From JBNKEI01 sp050288705 (GTDB taxonomy: Bacteria > Myxococcota > Myxococcia > Myxococcales > UBA5297): a DNA stretch of 64,000 nucleotides. The notes beneath the pieces were generated by a model. The model made no database searches. It was not told the DNA's origin and saw nothing but the letters and a program-made list of their open reading frames with translations. The translations under genes were made by a program, and so were the position numbers. The stretch lies in assembly GCA_050288705.1 (NCBI GenBank), contig JBNKEI010000033.1:27343-91342 (forward strand), written 5' to 3'. How positions within the stretch are numbered: position 1 is the stretch's first letter; the number at the start of each line of letters is the position of its first letter. Shown in pieces: positions 27,111 through 35,332 of the stretch.

Positions 27111-28037
27111 CTATACCGCCCTTCCTTTTTCCCGTCGCGTTATAAAGCGTAGTACTATGCGATCAAGCAAAGCATCGGTTCGTACTTGTTCGTATTCAAC
27201 CTTGCTCTCTGCGCAAGATTGTTTAATTTTCTGGAGGAAATTATTCATTTCTTCTAGATAGGAATCACGAATCTCCCGAGGATCTACTTGCTCGGTGCGC
27301 TCATCTTCCATAGAACGGAAAAGAGTGGAGTCTTCAAAAGGGAACTCCAGTTCTGCGGGATCGAGCACCTGAAAAACCGAAAGCTGGCTCTTTTTGGTAC
27401 GCCCGAAAACACTTGGCAGAGTTTGCGGCTCTTCGTCAAAAAAGTCAGAAAAAACTATGGTTTCTAGGGGATGTTGATTCTTTTCACGCAACAACTTAGC
27501 CACATCCTGCATATGCGCAGTTCCGCCTCCATGAAGTCCCTCTAAAGCTTTGAGGATTACCGAAAAATGACCGGCACTGCTTCGGGGAGGAATGATTTCC
27601 ATTCCGCTACCTCGGCAGATAAGTAATCCAACTGCATCCTGTTGGCGGATTAATAGATAGGCCAGGGAAGCCGCTAAAACTGAAGCTACGTCCAATTTAG
27701 AAAGGTGTTGGGATCGATAATTCATGGAAGCCGATGCATCAACCACTAAAAAAGCTTTTAGGTTGGTCTCTTGCTCGTACCGTTTTACGTAATATTTGTC
27801 GTATCTTCCATAGGAACGCCAATCGATGTGTCGCACTTCATCGCCAGGAGCATATTCCTTGTGCTCAGCGAACTCGATGGATTGCCCCTGATAAGGGCTA
27901 CGGTGAATTCCCGATAGAACCCCGTCCACCACTGTTCGAGTCCTTAGCTGAACAGTAGAAAGTTTGGCTAAAAAGCTCGCGTCAAGAATCATGAGCGGGA
28001 GAGTATCGATTTGAGAGAAATTGTAAATAAATGGCAC
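27111..28037 (-). CDS. DUF58-domain protein (MoxR-associated type)
   Basis: A 308-residue cytoplasmic protein with the DUF58 signature EYAPGDEVRHIDWRSYGRYD at about residues 61-80, followed by a von Willebrand-like core (VVDASASMNYR). It is 6 nt upstream of the BatA/VWA gene, an arrangement conserved in many bacteria, usually with a MoxR AAA ATPase that is absent here. Two starts are possible: 28037, or the ATG at 27992, where homologues tend to begin (MILDASFLAKLSTVQL); neither has a convincing ribosome site. Biochemical function unknown. Confidence 0.85.
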   Translation of the reverse strand: MPFIYNFSQIDTLPLMILDASFLAKLSTVQLRTRTVVDGVLSGIHRSPYQGQSIEFAEHKEYAPGDEVRHIDWRSYGRYDKYYVKRYEQETNLKAFLVVDASASMNYRSQHLSKLDVASVLAASLAYLLIRQQDAVGLLICRGSGMEIIPPRSSAGHFSVILKALEGLHGGGTAHMQDVAKLLREKNQHPLETIVFSDFFDEEPQTLPSVFGRTKKSQLSVFQVLDPAELEFPFEDSTLFRSMEDERTEQVDPREIRDSYLEEMNNFLQKIKQSCAESKVEYEQVRTDALLDRIVLRFITRREKGRAV

Positions 28038-28083
28038 CCGTTACTGACCTTGCGCTGGGCTGCCTGCAAATAAAAGCCGAGTT

Positions 28084-29442
28084 TTAAGCCCCTTCATGCC
28101 CGGGTATGACAAAATGAAAAGTGGCGCCGCGTCCTAACTCGCTCTCTGCCCATATTTTACCTCCGTGAGCATCTACAATTCCTTTGGCAATAAAGAGACC
28201 GAGCCCTGTCCCTTGTTTTTGACCTATTCCAGATTTCCAAAATCTCTCAAATAAACGGGGCATGTTTACTAAAGCAATTCCAGGACCGTTGTCGGAAACG
28301 CTAAACCGAACCCCTTGGCCCTCTTTTTGTGCCGACATCTTGATTTTTCCACCTTCGGGAGTGAAACGAATTGCGTTTCCCAGGAGGTTGGACAGCACTT
28401 GCAATAAGCGTTCTTTGTCAGCTTGCAGCGTATAAAATTCGTCGGAAAAAGAAGTTTCTAATTGTATTGATTTGGAAGAGGCAAGGCTTGCAAAAACATT
28501 CGTGGTTTCGTTCAACAAATCGGTAACCGCGCAAGGCGTACGCTGAATAGTGAAACGACCACTTTCTAGACTTGTCGCATCTAAAAGGCTGCGAATTAAA
28601 TGTTCCATTTGCATGGAAATACTTTCGATGCCCGATGCATGGCTATGAATTTTATCAAGCGCTGAGCTTTTGCGCATAAGGGTGGCCTTTATGGTAATTG
28701 CGGACAGAGGGTTGCGTAGATCGTGGGCAACCACTGCAAGGAGCTGATCTCTTGCACGAATCGCTTGCTTGGAAATTTGCAAGGCTTTTTTCTCGTTCAT
28801 GTGAATAGTCGCTAGCTTCTTGGACGACCACCAAGCAATTGCGCCGCCTGCGAAAATGCTTGTGATAACGACTATGAACGCGATTCTAGCGGCAATTTGT
28901 GCGTCTTGTCTCATTTCATTTAAAGCAATCGATAATCTCTCTTGGCGAAATAAAAGAAATGCATCTATATCTCGATCAAGCGTTATTCTTTTGGGTAGGA
29001 GTTCATTTTCAAATCGAGTGCTGACGGTTTCCAGATTTTCCCCCTTTTCTCTAGCAGATAACAATTCATCTAAGGATTGAATGTATACGTTAATAGAAGC
29101 TATCAGTTGGTTGGATAGCCGAGTGCCCTGAACAGAATCGACTCCACTCCTTACTTGAATAAGCCCGCGAGAGACTTGGGCTTCGGATTCGCGTGTGCGA
29201 GCCAGAAAGGAAGAGCTTCCAGTTAGTAGGAAGCCACGCGCACTAGCAAGAGTTCTTTCTACATCTGCCCGAAGCCGTTCTGCGATAACGACTTTTTCCA
29301 TTTCTCGGTTTATTTCTGCTTCGCGAGCAATAGATGAAGTATTTAGTTTAAGTAATGCGAATACTCCTGCTCCCCCAACAACCAAAAGTATAATCAAAAA
29401 CGTGGCTATCAATCGGCTTGGAAAATTTTCGATTTTCCGCAC
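28084..29442 (-). CDS. Membrane sensor histidine kinase
   Basis: A 452-residue two-component sensor. Membrane helices at about 11-32 and 186-206 frame a helical extracytoplasmic domain of the CHASE3 kind (ERTLASARGFLLTGSSSFLA). The HisKA domain has the phospho-acceptor H240 in VVAHDLRNPLSAI. The HATPase domain has N, G1 and G2 boxes (NLLGNAIRFTPEGG, VSDNGPGI, GTGLGLFIAKG). No response regulator lies beside it; the nearest receiver protein is encoded at 21477-22949. It may be an orphan kinase, and its signal is unknown. Confidence 0.92.
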   Translation of the reverse strand: MRKIENFPSRLIATFLIILLVVGGAGVFALLKLNTSSIAREAEINREMEKVVIAERLRADVERTLASARGFLLTGSSSFLARTRESEAQVSRGLIQVRSGVDSVQGTRLSNQLIASINVYIQSLDELLSAREKGENLETVSTRFENELLPKRITLDRDIDAFLLFRQERLSIALNEMRQDAQIAARIAFIVVITSIFAGGAIAWWSSKKLATIHMNEKKALQISKQAIRARDQLLAVVAHDLRNPLSAITIKATLMRKSSALDKIHSHASGIESISMQMEHLIRSLLDATSLESGRFTIQRTPCAVTDLLNETTNVFASLASSKSIQLETSFSDEFYTLQADKERLLQVLSNLLGNAIRFTPEGGKIKMSAQKEGQGVRFSVSDNGPGIALVNMPRLFERFWKSGIGQKQGTGLGLFIAKGIVDAHGGKIWAESELGRGATFHFVIPGHEGA

Positions 29443-29534
29443 ATAAAACTCCTCGGGTCTTGTGGATGGATTATTTAGTAATCAAGAGCGCCTTTGGCAT
29501 GGGGAGCTTTCCCAACATTGACACAGGAAAATCA

Positions 29535-29637
29535 AGGGCATGTCCCTATATCCGACATCGCCGCTCCGTCATTCCCGCGAAGGCGGGAATCCAGTGGGCA
29601 CGACTTTGTCAATCGATGATTTGGGGCCAAAGGTCAG
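29535..29637 (+). repeat. Palindromic repeat, left end of GIY-YIG locus
   Basis: Contains the palindrome ATTCCCGCGAAGGCGGGAAT (29571-29590) and flanking unique-looking sequence that overlaps the 3' end of the GIY-YIG remnant. The reverse complement is repeated almost exactly at 37736-37838, with about five differences over roughly 100 nt. The palindrome core belongs to a type scattered widely in bacterial genomes. Confidence 0.85.
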
Positions 29638-29925
29638 CTCGTCCAGGGTTCGTTTTTTCGATGAGACCCATCTTCCACGCACGACGCCACTTTTTTAGCT
29701 GCTTTTCACGACCAATTGCGGTCAACATGTCCTCGAACAACTCATAGTACAACGAGATATGGACCTTGTATTTGGCGGTGAAGCCCTGCACGATATCATT
29801 TCTGTGTTGCAAACGGCAGCGTAGTTGCGTGACGTTTTCATCCTCGACAATTACCGCTCGCTGGCGGAGGCCAAGAGATCTCCTCGGGTAAGAACGCAAA
29901 ACTTCGGACTAAATTATCGCCAATA
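29609..29925 (-). pseudogene. Decayed GIY-YIG-family endonuclease gene
   Basis: The 3' two-thirds reads as the typical C-terminal half of a small GIY-YIG protein: HRNDIVQGFTAKYKVHISLY, then a block ending GREKQLKKWRRAWKMGLIEK, then DLWPQIID and stop. The 5' part is broken: an LLASASER segment that normally precedes the catalytic GT-LYVG motif sits in another frame and runs into a stop, and the catalytic tyrosines and glycine are not recognisable. It is framed by palindromic repeats. In many genomes such repeats accompany GIY-YIG genes, so this is probably a dead mobile unit. Confidence 0.75.
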
Positions 29926-29929
29926 CTCG

Positions 29930-29994
29930 TGATTCCCGCTTTCGCGGGAATGACGGAGGGCGTGGCGCCGGATATGGATGGGGACACGCCCTAG
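29930..29994 (+). repeat. Palindromic repeat, right end of GIY-YIG locus
   Basis: Contains ATTCCCGCTTTCGCGGGAAT (29932-29951) followed by GACGGAGGGCGTGGCGCCGG and a GACACGCCCTAG end. It is inverted relative to the left repeat, so the two frame the pseudogene as imperfect inverted ends. A reverse-complement relative is at 37478-37552. Confidence 0.85.
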
Positions 29995-30103
29995 TAACTA
30001 CTGGAGATGCTGTCTGCCCAAATAGCCGGCGAGCATACCGAGGTCGTTGTCAGTATTCCCTTCTTCCCTTATGCTTCCGACCTGCTAAAAGGAACTCGAT
30101 TAC

Positions 30104-31732
30104 TTGACAAGGGGAAGACCACTGGAACGCCCAGAAGCATTATTGAAAAGCGCATTGGAGAAGGTAGTTTTTTTTGAGTGCCGCCTCGATCAGCTCTCAT
30201 CTGATTTATGCCGTGCTAATAGCGAGATTGAACGGTTAAAATCCGAGCAGAGTAGAGCAACCCAGCTAGAAATTCAGCTACGCCAGGAACTCGCAGCCTC
30301 GGAATCGCGCGCCAATTTGGCCAAACGAGAAAGAGACGAAGCTTTAGAAAATGCCGCGGTCGCTCGTCAAGAACGAGAGCGTTTTTTAGATCGCCTAATT
30401 GAAGCAGAACAGATTAGGCGAGCCGGTGAAGAGAATGAAGGCATTGATTTGGCTTCTTTCATTGCGGAGCTACGTTCGGAAGTTCTTCACCTTCGAGCTA
30501 CGGTTTCCGACCAGCATGCACCTTTCCAACCGGTCAGGCCGGCGATTTCAACCACCTGCATTCAGGCTTCCCAGCAAGACCAAGAACCTCAACCAGAACA
30601 TCAAGACGCTGGCTCACCATGCCCAGCACCAGCCTCTATTACCGCTGCTTCATTGGAAAATCCCTCTCCTAAGCCTCCGACCTCTGCTGCTCCCCCGCGA
30701 GTATTGGGTTTCCGATCCACTCAAGATGCTGCCACCTTGATGGCTTCCCAAGGAAGAATTGGTATTGGGGAGCAGGAGCATCAAGCCCTAAGTATTCGCG
30801 CCCGCTTTGAAACGCGCTCGGAAGAAACCCTGTTTTTCCTCTCTTTGCGAGAGCTGGCTGCCCCCGACAGTATTTCGCGAATGCGTGCCGCTCAAAGGCT
30901 GAAGTCGTTAGGTCCACGAGCGGCCCTCCCGGCAATTGCCGCCGCACTTAACACCGAGGAATCACCAGAGGTAGTTTGTGCTCTTATGGAAGTCTGTGCC
31001 GCTGCAAAAGAAAATTCGATTCTTCCCCTGCTGGAGACCAAATTAGGTTCTGCCTCGGTTGAAGTGCGCTTGTCGGCATTGGAAGCGGTTTTCCGCCTTC
31101 AAGGGCCATCGTGTCTTGCCCGTGCTATGCAGGACAAAAGCTCTCGTGTTCGTCGCCGAGCTGCGGTACTTGCTGCCGGACAGAATGAGGCTATTTCTGT
31201 ATTGGAGCAAGCCGCAGGGGACGCAGACGCTTCGGTTCGCCGGGTAGCCGCTCTTGGTCTTGCGGCAGTAGGATGCGCTCGTGCTCAATCTTGGTTGCTC
31301 TCAGCTCTAGATGATAACGATGTTACTGTGCGCCGGGCTGCTGCCAAGGGGCTTTCCCGTTCTTTTGGGCCGCAAGTATTCGCCGTTGCTGACCTGGATG
31401 CTTCCCGGAGGCGCCGCGAGATTCGCCGGCTAGTAGCGCAACCAACGGCAGAGACTACACCGAGAACGGCGAATGCAACCTCGCTCTCAGCAACTCCATT
31501 GGCGACCCTGTCGACAACCTCATCGGGCACGGTTGCAGCTCCCAGCCCACTGCCACATCCGCAACTAGAATCGGATATTCTCGACATTGTGTATTCTGCT
31601 CTGCGCGGCCAAAGCCAGGAAGAGCTACGTCGCAACTTGAAGGCAGACCAAGAATTGGTGGCCTCTTCGATTTCTTCGCTATTACAGAGAGGCAAATTAG
31701 TTCGGCGCGGCCAACGGTATTTTGTGCCGTAG
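30104..31732 (+). CDS. pomY: PomY-like coiled-coil/HEAT-repeat protein
   Basis: A 542-residue protein with an N-terminal coiled coil (about 10-125), a Pro/Gln/Ser-rich linker (145-205), an array of HEAT-type helical repeats (about 235-425, e.g. EVVCALMEVCAAAKENSILP and SVRRVAALGLAAVG), a disordered stretch (435-490) and a C-terminal helical, winged-helix-like end. Coiled coil plus HEAT repeats plus Pro-rich disorder is the makeup of Myxococcus PomY, which condenses on PomX and recruits FtsZ. It starts the pomY-pomZ-pomX order known from M. xanthus, 9 nt before the ParA gene. The start is a TTG at 30104, with AAGGA ten bases upstream; no ATG fits. Domain order differs in detail from M. xanthus, so the name rests mainly on context. 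Confidence 0.75.
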   Translation: MTRGRPLERPEALLKSALEKVVFFECRLDQLSSDLCRANSEIERLKSEQSRATQLEIQLRQELAASESRANLAKRERDEALENAAVARQERERFLDRLIEAEQIRRAGEENEGIDLASFIAELRSEVLHLRATVSDQHAPFQPVRPAISTTCIQASQQDQEPQPEHQDAGSPCPAPASITAASLENPSPKPPTSAAPPRVLGFRSTQDAATLMASQGRIGIGEQEHQALSIRARFETRSEETLFFLSLRELAAPDSISRMRAAQRLKSLGPRAALPAIAAALNTEESPEVVCALMEVCAAAKENSILPLLETKLGSASVEVRLSALEAVFRLQGPSCLARAMQDKSSRVRRRAAVLAAGQNEAISVLEQAAGDADASVRRVAALGLAAVGCARAQSWLLSALDDNDVTVRRAAAKGLSRSFGPQVFAVADLDASRRRREIRRLVAQPTAETTPRTANATSLSATPLATLSTTSSGTVAAPSPLPHPQLESDILDIVYSALRGQSQEELRRNLKADQELVASSISSLLQRGKLVRRGQRYFVP

Positions 31733-31741
31733 GACTTATTT

Positions 31742-32698
31742 ATGGACCAGATTTTTTATACTCCTAGGCGCACCGCACAGCTACTTAGCATTGAGTTAAG
31801 AGATCTTCATGCAGTCCTGCGCAAAGATCGATATTCGCCTATCGATATACTGACTTTGCGCCAACGCCTGAAAAAAATGCCTCCCAAATTGGGGCCGCGC
31901 CGGCAGCTATTTCTCAATTTCAAGGGTGGTACTGGCAAAACCTCGATTTCAACTAGCTATTCTTTCCGCATGGCAGAAATGGGATACCGGGTATTGCTAA
32001 TTGACTTGGATAGCCAGGGCCACGCCACCAAATGCTTGGGACTAGAAGGTGAATCGTTCGAACAAACTTTACTAGACGTTTTAGTAAAAAGGATTCCCAT
32101 TTCGCAAGTCATTGTACACTCGGGAATGCCACAGCTAGATTTGGTGCCGTCCAATTTATCGATGAGCACTGCTGATTTGGCGCTGATGCCTTTAGCCGGT
32201 CGGGAGTTTAAACTGCGTAATGCCGTCAATCAAATAGTTCAACAATACGATTTGATTGTTATGGATGCTCCTCCTTCTTTTGGGCTACTCAATCTGAATG
32301 CTTTGATGGCCTCCGATGACCTTTTAGTTCCTGTTTTGGCTGATTTTCTCTCGTTTCATGGATTAAAACTACTTTTCGAAACTGTAGAGGGCCTGGAGCT
32401 GGATTTACAGCATCAACTGGACCATATTTTTATAATTATCAATGCTTTTAATGCTACTTTCAAACTCGCTAAAGAGGCGCAAAGTGCGCTTCGAGAACAT
32501 TACGGTGAATTCTTGTGCAAAACTGTGGTTCGGCAATGCACCAAGTTTGCTTTGGCTTCCAGTGAAGGTCGGCCAGTCTTTCTAGCCGATCCCGAATCCA
32601 AAGGGGCGAAGGACATTCAGTCGTTAATTGTCGAATTGATGCGAAAATTGGGGATAGCCAAAACCACTTCTCGCGCGGTATCCGCCGGCAAAAGATAA
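31742..32698 (+). CDS. pomZ: PomZ-like ParA/MinD ATPase for division-site positioning
   Basis: A 318-residue P-loop ATPase with a short N-terminal helical extension and the deviant Walker A KGGTGKTS. In M. xanthus PomZ (about 319 residues) the studied residues are G62, K66, D90 and K268; here the same numbers are G62 and K66 in the P-loop, D90 in the LLIDLD strand and K268 in the basic VVRQCTKF segment for DNA binding. PomZ dimers bind the nucleoid non-specifically and carry the PomX-PomY cluster to mid-cell to place FtsZ. It lies between the PomY-like and PomX-like genes. A chromosomal ParA is the alternative, but no parB or parS is adjacent and the neighbours match the Pom set. Confidence 0.88.
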   Translation: MDQIFYTPRRTAQLLSIELRDLHAVLRKDRYSPIDILTLRQRLKKMPPKLGPRRQLFLNFKGGTGKTSISTSYSFRMAEMGYRVLLIDLDSQGHATKCLGLEGESFEQTLLDVLVKRIPISQVIVHSGMPQLDLVPSNLSMSTADLALMPLAGREFKLRNAVNQIVQQYDLIVMDAPPSFGLLNLNALMASDDLLVPVLADFLSFHGLKLLFETVEGLELDLQHQLDHIFIIINAFNATFKLAKEAQSALREHYGEFLCKTVVRQCTKFALASSEGRPVFLADPESKGAKDIQSLIVELMRKLGIAKTTSRAVSAGKR

Positions 32699-32709
32699 GC
32701 AAGCTGTAA

Positions 32710-33678
32710 TTGGAGGAATCGATGCGCAAAGCTTTTGACGCCAATGTCTCTCGTTCCAAACCTCGGCTGAGAATGGGAACTGTAATCTCTACTGCTGAAC
32801 CTTCTCGATCACCAGAGCCAGAGGAGTTCCTTGAAGAAGAGGAAATGTCTGCCGAGCAAGACGATTCTGGCGAGGCGTCCGATTCGCTATCGTCCCAGCA
32901 ATCGATCGAGGATGAGGAGGACTTCGACCAAGAAGAAGATGATTCTTTGTCTGAAAGCGCGCAGTCAGCCACAGTCTTAGCGGAAACAGGCGCCACCGAA
33001 ATTGCCCTCGACCCGCAAGAGCGCCGTGAACGACTGCGCGAACGGCTTAAGGCAGCGACTGCCAAAGTTCAGCCCACCGAACCGACTCCCCAAACCCCTG
33101 CGGAAGCGCGAAGCTCGGCTCTTGCTCTGGTAGGACACTTGCGCCAGGAGCTGGAAAACGCTCACCAGCTCAATACTTCACTAGCCAAAGATTTGGAACA
33201 AGCGCGAAGCGATCTGGGTCGAGCTGCCGAAGAAGCACGCATGCGCACTGCGGAAGCTACCCGCATGACCAACGAGGTTAATGAGCGCGCTACGCTCATG
33301 GAGGAACTAGGAAAAGAAATGGCCAGCCTAGAAACCGAAAGAGACGATGCTTTGGTGGAGTTGCGAGCCGTTCGCGCAGAAGTAGAAAAGGAAACCGCAC
33401 TGCGCAAGGAACTGGAAAAGAAACTTGCTGAACGCGACGCAGAATTGGCGGAAACTCTAACTGAAGAAGAGCGATTAGCAACCGAACTAGAAGCACGCAA
33501 TATTGAGCTGCGAAGATGCCAACTATCCCTAGATACCCTTTCGGAAGAAAGAGACCGCCTGGCCAAACAAGTTGCTGAAATTACCAAGGAACGGTCAGAC
33601 CTACTCGATTCCCAAAAAGCTTTAGACGAAATTCATCGGGCTTTAGCAGAAGCTCGCGCTCGTTTTGGCTCTCGCTGA
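32710..33678 (+). CDS. pomX: PomX-like coiled-coil scaffold
   Basis: A 322-residue protein with a basic N-terminal peptide MRKAFDANVSRSKPRLRMG, an acidic, low-complexity region (about 25-105, rich in Glu, Asp and Ser) and a long C-terminal coiled coil (about 125-320). In M. xanthus, PomX stimulates PomZ ATPase through a near-identical N-terminal peptide in which K13 and R15 are essential; here residues 13 and 15 are also Lys and Arg. The coiled coil would form the filamentous scaffold. A GGAGG ribosome site lies seven bases before the ATG, 11 nt after pomZ. Confidence 0.85.
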   Translation: MEESMRKAFDANVSRSKPRLRMGTVISTAEPSRSPEPEEFLEEEEMSAEQDDSGEASDSLSSQQSIEDEEDFDQEEDDSLSESAQSATVLAETGATEIALDPQERRERLRERLKAATAKVQPTEPTPQTPAEARSSALALVGHLRQELENAHQLNTSLAKDLEQARSDLGRAAEEARMRTAEATRMTNEVNERATLMEELGKEMASLETERDDALVELRAVRAEVEKETALRKELEKKLAERDAELAETLTEEERLATELEARNIELRRCQLSLDTLSEERDRLAKQVAEITKERSDLLDSQKALDEIHRALAEARARFGSR

Positions 33679-33721
33679 TGATTTGCGCGCTTGACTTACT
33701 GGGGTGGAGACTTTCTTGCTT

Positions 33722-34843
33722 TTAACTATCTTTGCACTGCATAATTTCTTGGTAAGCCTTAAGCAACAATTGATTACGCCGCTCGGGAGCAAAATTAACC
33801 TTTGCCCGTTTTCGGGCATTTCCTCCCATGGCCAACCTTATTGCTTTGTTCTTTCCTAAAAGAAGCATGGCCTCGGCTAACTGCCGCGCATTTGGCTCTA
33901 CCACCATTCCGTCTTTTTCTTCTCTGATTAGTTCCGCCATTGCCCCCCGATTGGCTACAATAACCGGCTTGCCGCAGGCCATAGCTTCTAAAACCGCCCG
34001 ACAAGTACCGTCGTTGCCTTCTGCCAGCCATATTTTTACGTCCAGTGCCCGATAAGAAGCCACCAAGTGGTCACCGGTTTGATACCCAACAAAATGTATT
34101 CGCTTTTCCAATGCCCATTGTTTTGACAACGTTCGTAACGGCGATTCGTATTCTCCCCTACCAATGATTACCAAATGCGCCTGACTAAGTTCACCAGCAA
34201 CGCGCGCAAATCCGCGAATGATTTGTTCGTGAAGACGTTCCACTTTAATACGGGAGATTATTCCAAAGATTAATGCTTGGTCATCAATTCCCCATTCGGC
34301 GCGTTTTGATTTCTCTTCACCAGGGCAGAACCTTTCCGCGTCTACTCTTCCCGGTAAAACATGAATTCGTTGGGGTTCTATCCCGTGACATTCGTTTAAT
34401 TGGCGCGCGTATTCCTGACAGGAAACTATTAGACCGTCTCCAGTACGCAATCCCCTTCCCCGAAACCACCCCGGACGAATAGACCGAGCGATTTCTGCCG
34501 ATCGCACTAAGGTAGGACGCAGTCGTAGCCCGAGCATAGCTAGCCAAGCTATAGTATGGTCGTGGGCGAACCGGCAATGCACCAGATCGGCTTGCCGTAA
34601 GCGGCTACGCAGCCTAATTACATCACGCACTATTTCTCTCAAGGTAGGCTTGGGGCAAAGAGTAAGCTCTTTCATTACCGGAAAGCCTGCTTGCTCAATT
34701 GCCGCCACATAGTTTCCAGGGCGCCGAGTATCACACCCAAACATGACTTCGTGACCTGCTTGCCTTAAGCCTTGAGCATCTTCTAGGCATAACTGGGCTG
34801 GTCCAGTCACGGAAGAAGTGGACAGCAACATCAGAATTTTCAC
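33722..34843 (-). CDS. GT4-family glycosyltransferase
   Basis: A 373-residue GT-B glycosyltransferase. The N-terminal Rossmann domain opens MKILMLLSTSSVTGPAQLCL; the C-terminal nucleotide-sugar domain has FGIISRIKVER and the retaining E-x7-E motif in EGNDGTCRAVLEAMACGKPV. It overlaps the heptose adenylyltransferase gene by 4 nt, so it probably acts in the lipopolysaccharide core. The donor could be a heptose or hexose; this is inference from location. Confidence 0.9.
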   Translation of the reverse strand: MKILMLLSTSSVTGPAQLCLEDAQGLRQAGHEVMFGCDTRRPGNYVAAIEQAGFPVMKELTLCPKPTLREIVRDVIRLRSRLRQADLVHCRFAHDHTIAWLAMLGLRLRPTLVRSAEIARSIRPGWFRGRGLRTGDGLIVSCQEYARQLNECHGIEPQRIHVLPGRVDAERFCPGEEKSKRAEWGIDDQALIFGIISRIKVERLHEQIIRGFARVAGELSQAHLVIIGRGEYESPLRTLSKQWALEKRIHFVGYQTGDHLVASYRALDVKIWLAEGNDGTCRAVLEAMACGKPVIVANRGAMAELIREEKDGMVVEPNARQLAEAMLLLGKNKAIRLAMGGNARKRAKVNFAPERRNQLLLKAYQEIMQCKDS

Positions 34844-35328
34844 TTACTTAGACCTTTTTCCCGAAGGCAGTCAATGATCGCAGTGGAAGAGTGATTTTTG
34901 GGGTCGCCAGCAATGGCTACTTGGCCACCGTATGCCAGAACCTCTTCTCGCTCGGGAATGCTTTCCTGGCAGTAATCAGTCCCTTTGACATGAAAATCAG
35001 GACGCAAGGCGCGCAATATTCTCCGAACGTTTGGTTCATCAAATAAAAGTACGTAGTCTACACATGCCAGCGCCGCCACCAGTTCTGCCCTTTCCGCTTC
35101 GGGCACAATTGGCCGCCCTTCCCCTTTGTATGCGCGAGTAGAGGCATCACTGTTTATGGCCACCACCAGAATATCCGCTATTGTTTTTGCTGCTTGCAGA
35201 TAACGTAGGTGTCCTACGTGTAATAAATCGAATACTCCGTTAGCCAGTGCCAAAGTTTTTCCCTGCTTACGCGCTGCGCCAACCAAGTCTATCAGGGTCT
35301 CCAGTCGCCCGATCTTGTGCACACTCAT
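34840..35328 (-). CDS. rfaE2: D-glycero-beta-D-manno-heptose 1-phosphate adenylyltransferase
   Basis: Transfers AMP from ATP to heptose 1-phosphate, making ADP-heptose for the LPS core. The 162-residue protein is a stand-alone version of the C-terminal domain of HldE, with the nucleotidyltransferase signature GVFDLLHVGHLRYLQAAK (HxGH), and VKGTDYCQESIPER and the STAIID ending. It lies 4 nt after the kinase gene and overlaps the glycosyltransferase. Confidence 0.93.
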   Translation of the reverse strand: MSVHKIGRLETLIDLVGAARKQGKTLALANGVFDLLHVGHLRYLQAAKTIADILVVAINSDASTRAYKGEGRPIVPEAERAELVAALACVDYVLLFDEPNVRRILRALRPDFHVKGTDYCQESIPEREEVLAYGGQVAIAGDPKNHSSTAIIDCLREKGLSK

Positions 35329-35332
35329 GCCA

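Larger units (their letters stand above)
29443..30103. other. Gene-poor stretch between the histidine kinase and pomY
   Basis: About 660 nt between divergent genes. It holds palindromic repeats at 29535-29637 and 29930-29994 and a decayed GIY-YIG gene between them. The last 100 nt before pomY contain a run resembling a ribosome site (AAAAGGAA) but no convincing promoter hexamers. No further coding region was seen. Confidence 0.7.

Noticed and set aside
29418..29747. Plus-strand frame through the repeat reading VIPAKAGIQ
   Set aside because: This peptide is the usual spurious translation of the ATTCCCGC palindrome, not a gene.
31742..32698. Chromosomal ParA (parABS) as identity of the ATPase
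   Set aside because: No parB or parS-like 16-bp palindrome is adjacent, and the flanking proteins and residue numbering fit PomZ.
32469..33065. 198-residue minus-strand frame opposite pomZ and pomX
   Set aside because: Ser-rich low-complexity product that mirrors the acidic codons of pomX; no ribosome site or family features.
33162..33587. 141-residue minus-strand frame opposite pomX
   Set aside because: Ser/Arg-rich shadow of a coiled-coil gene with strong codon periodicity on the other strand.
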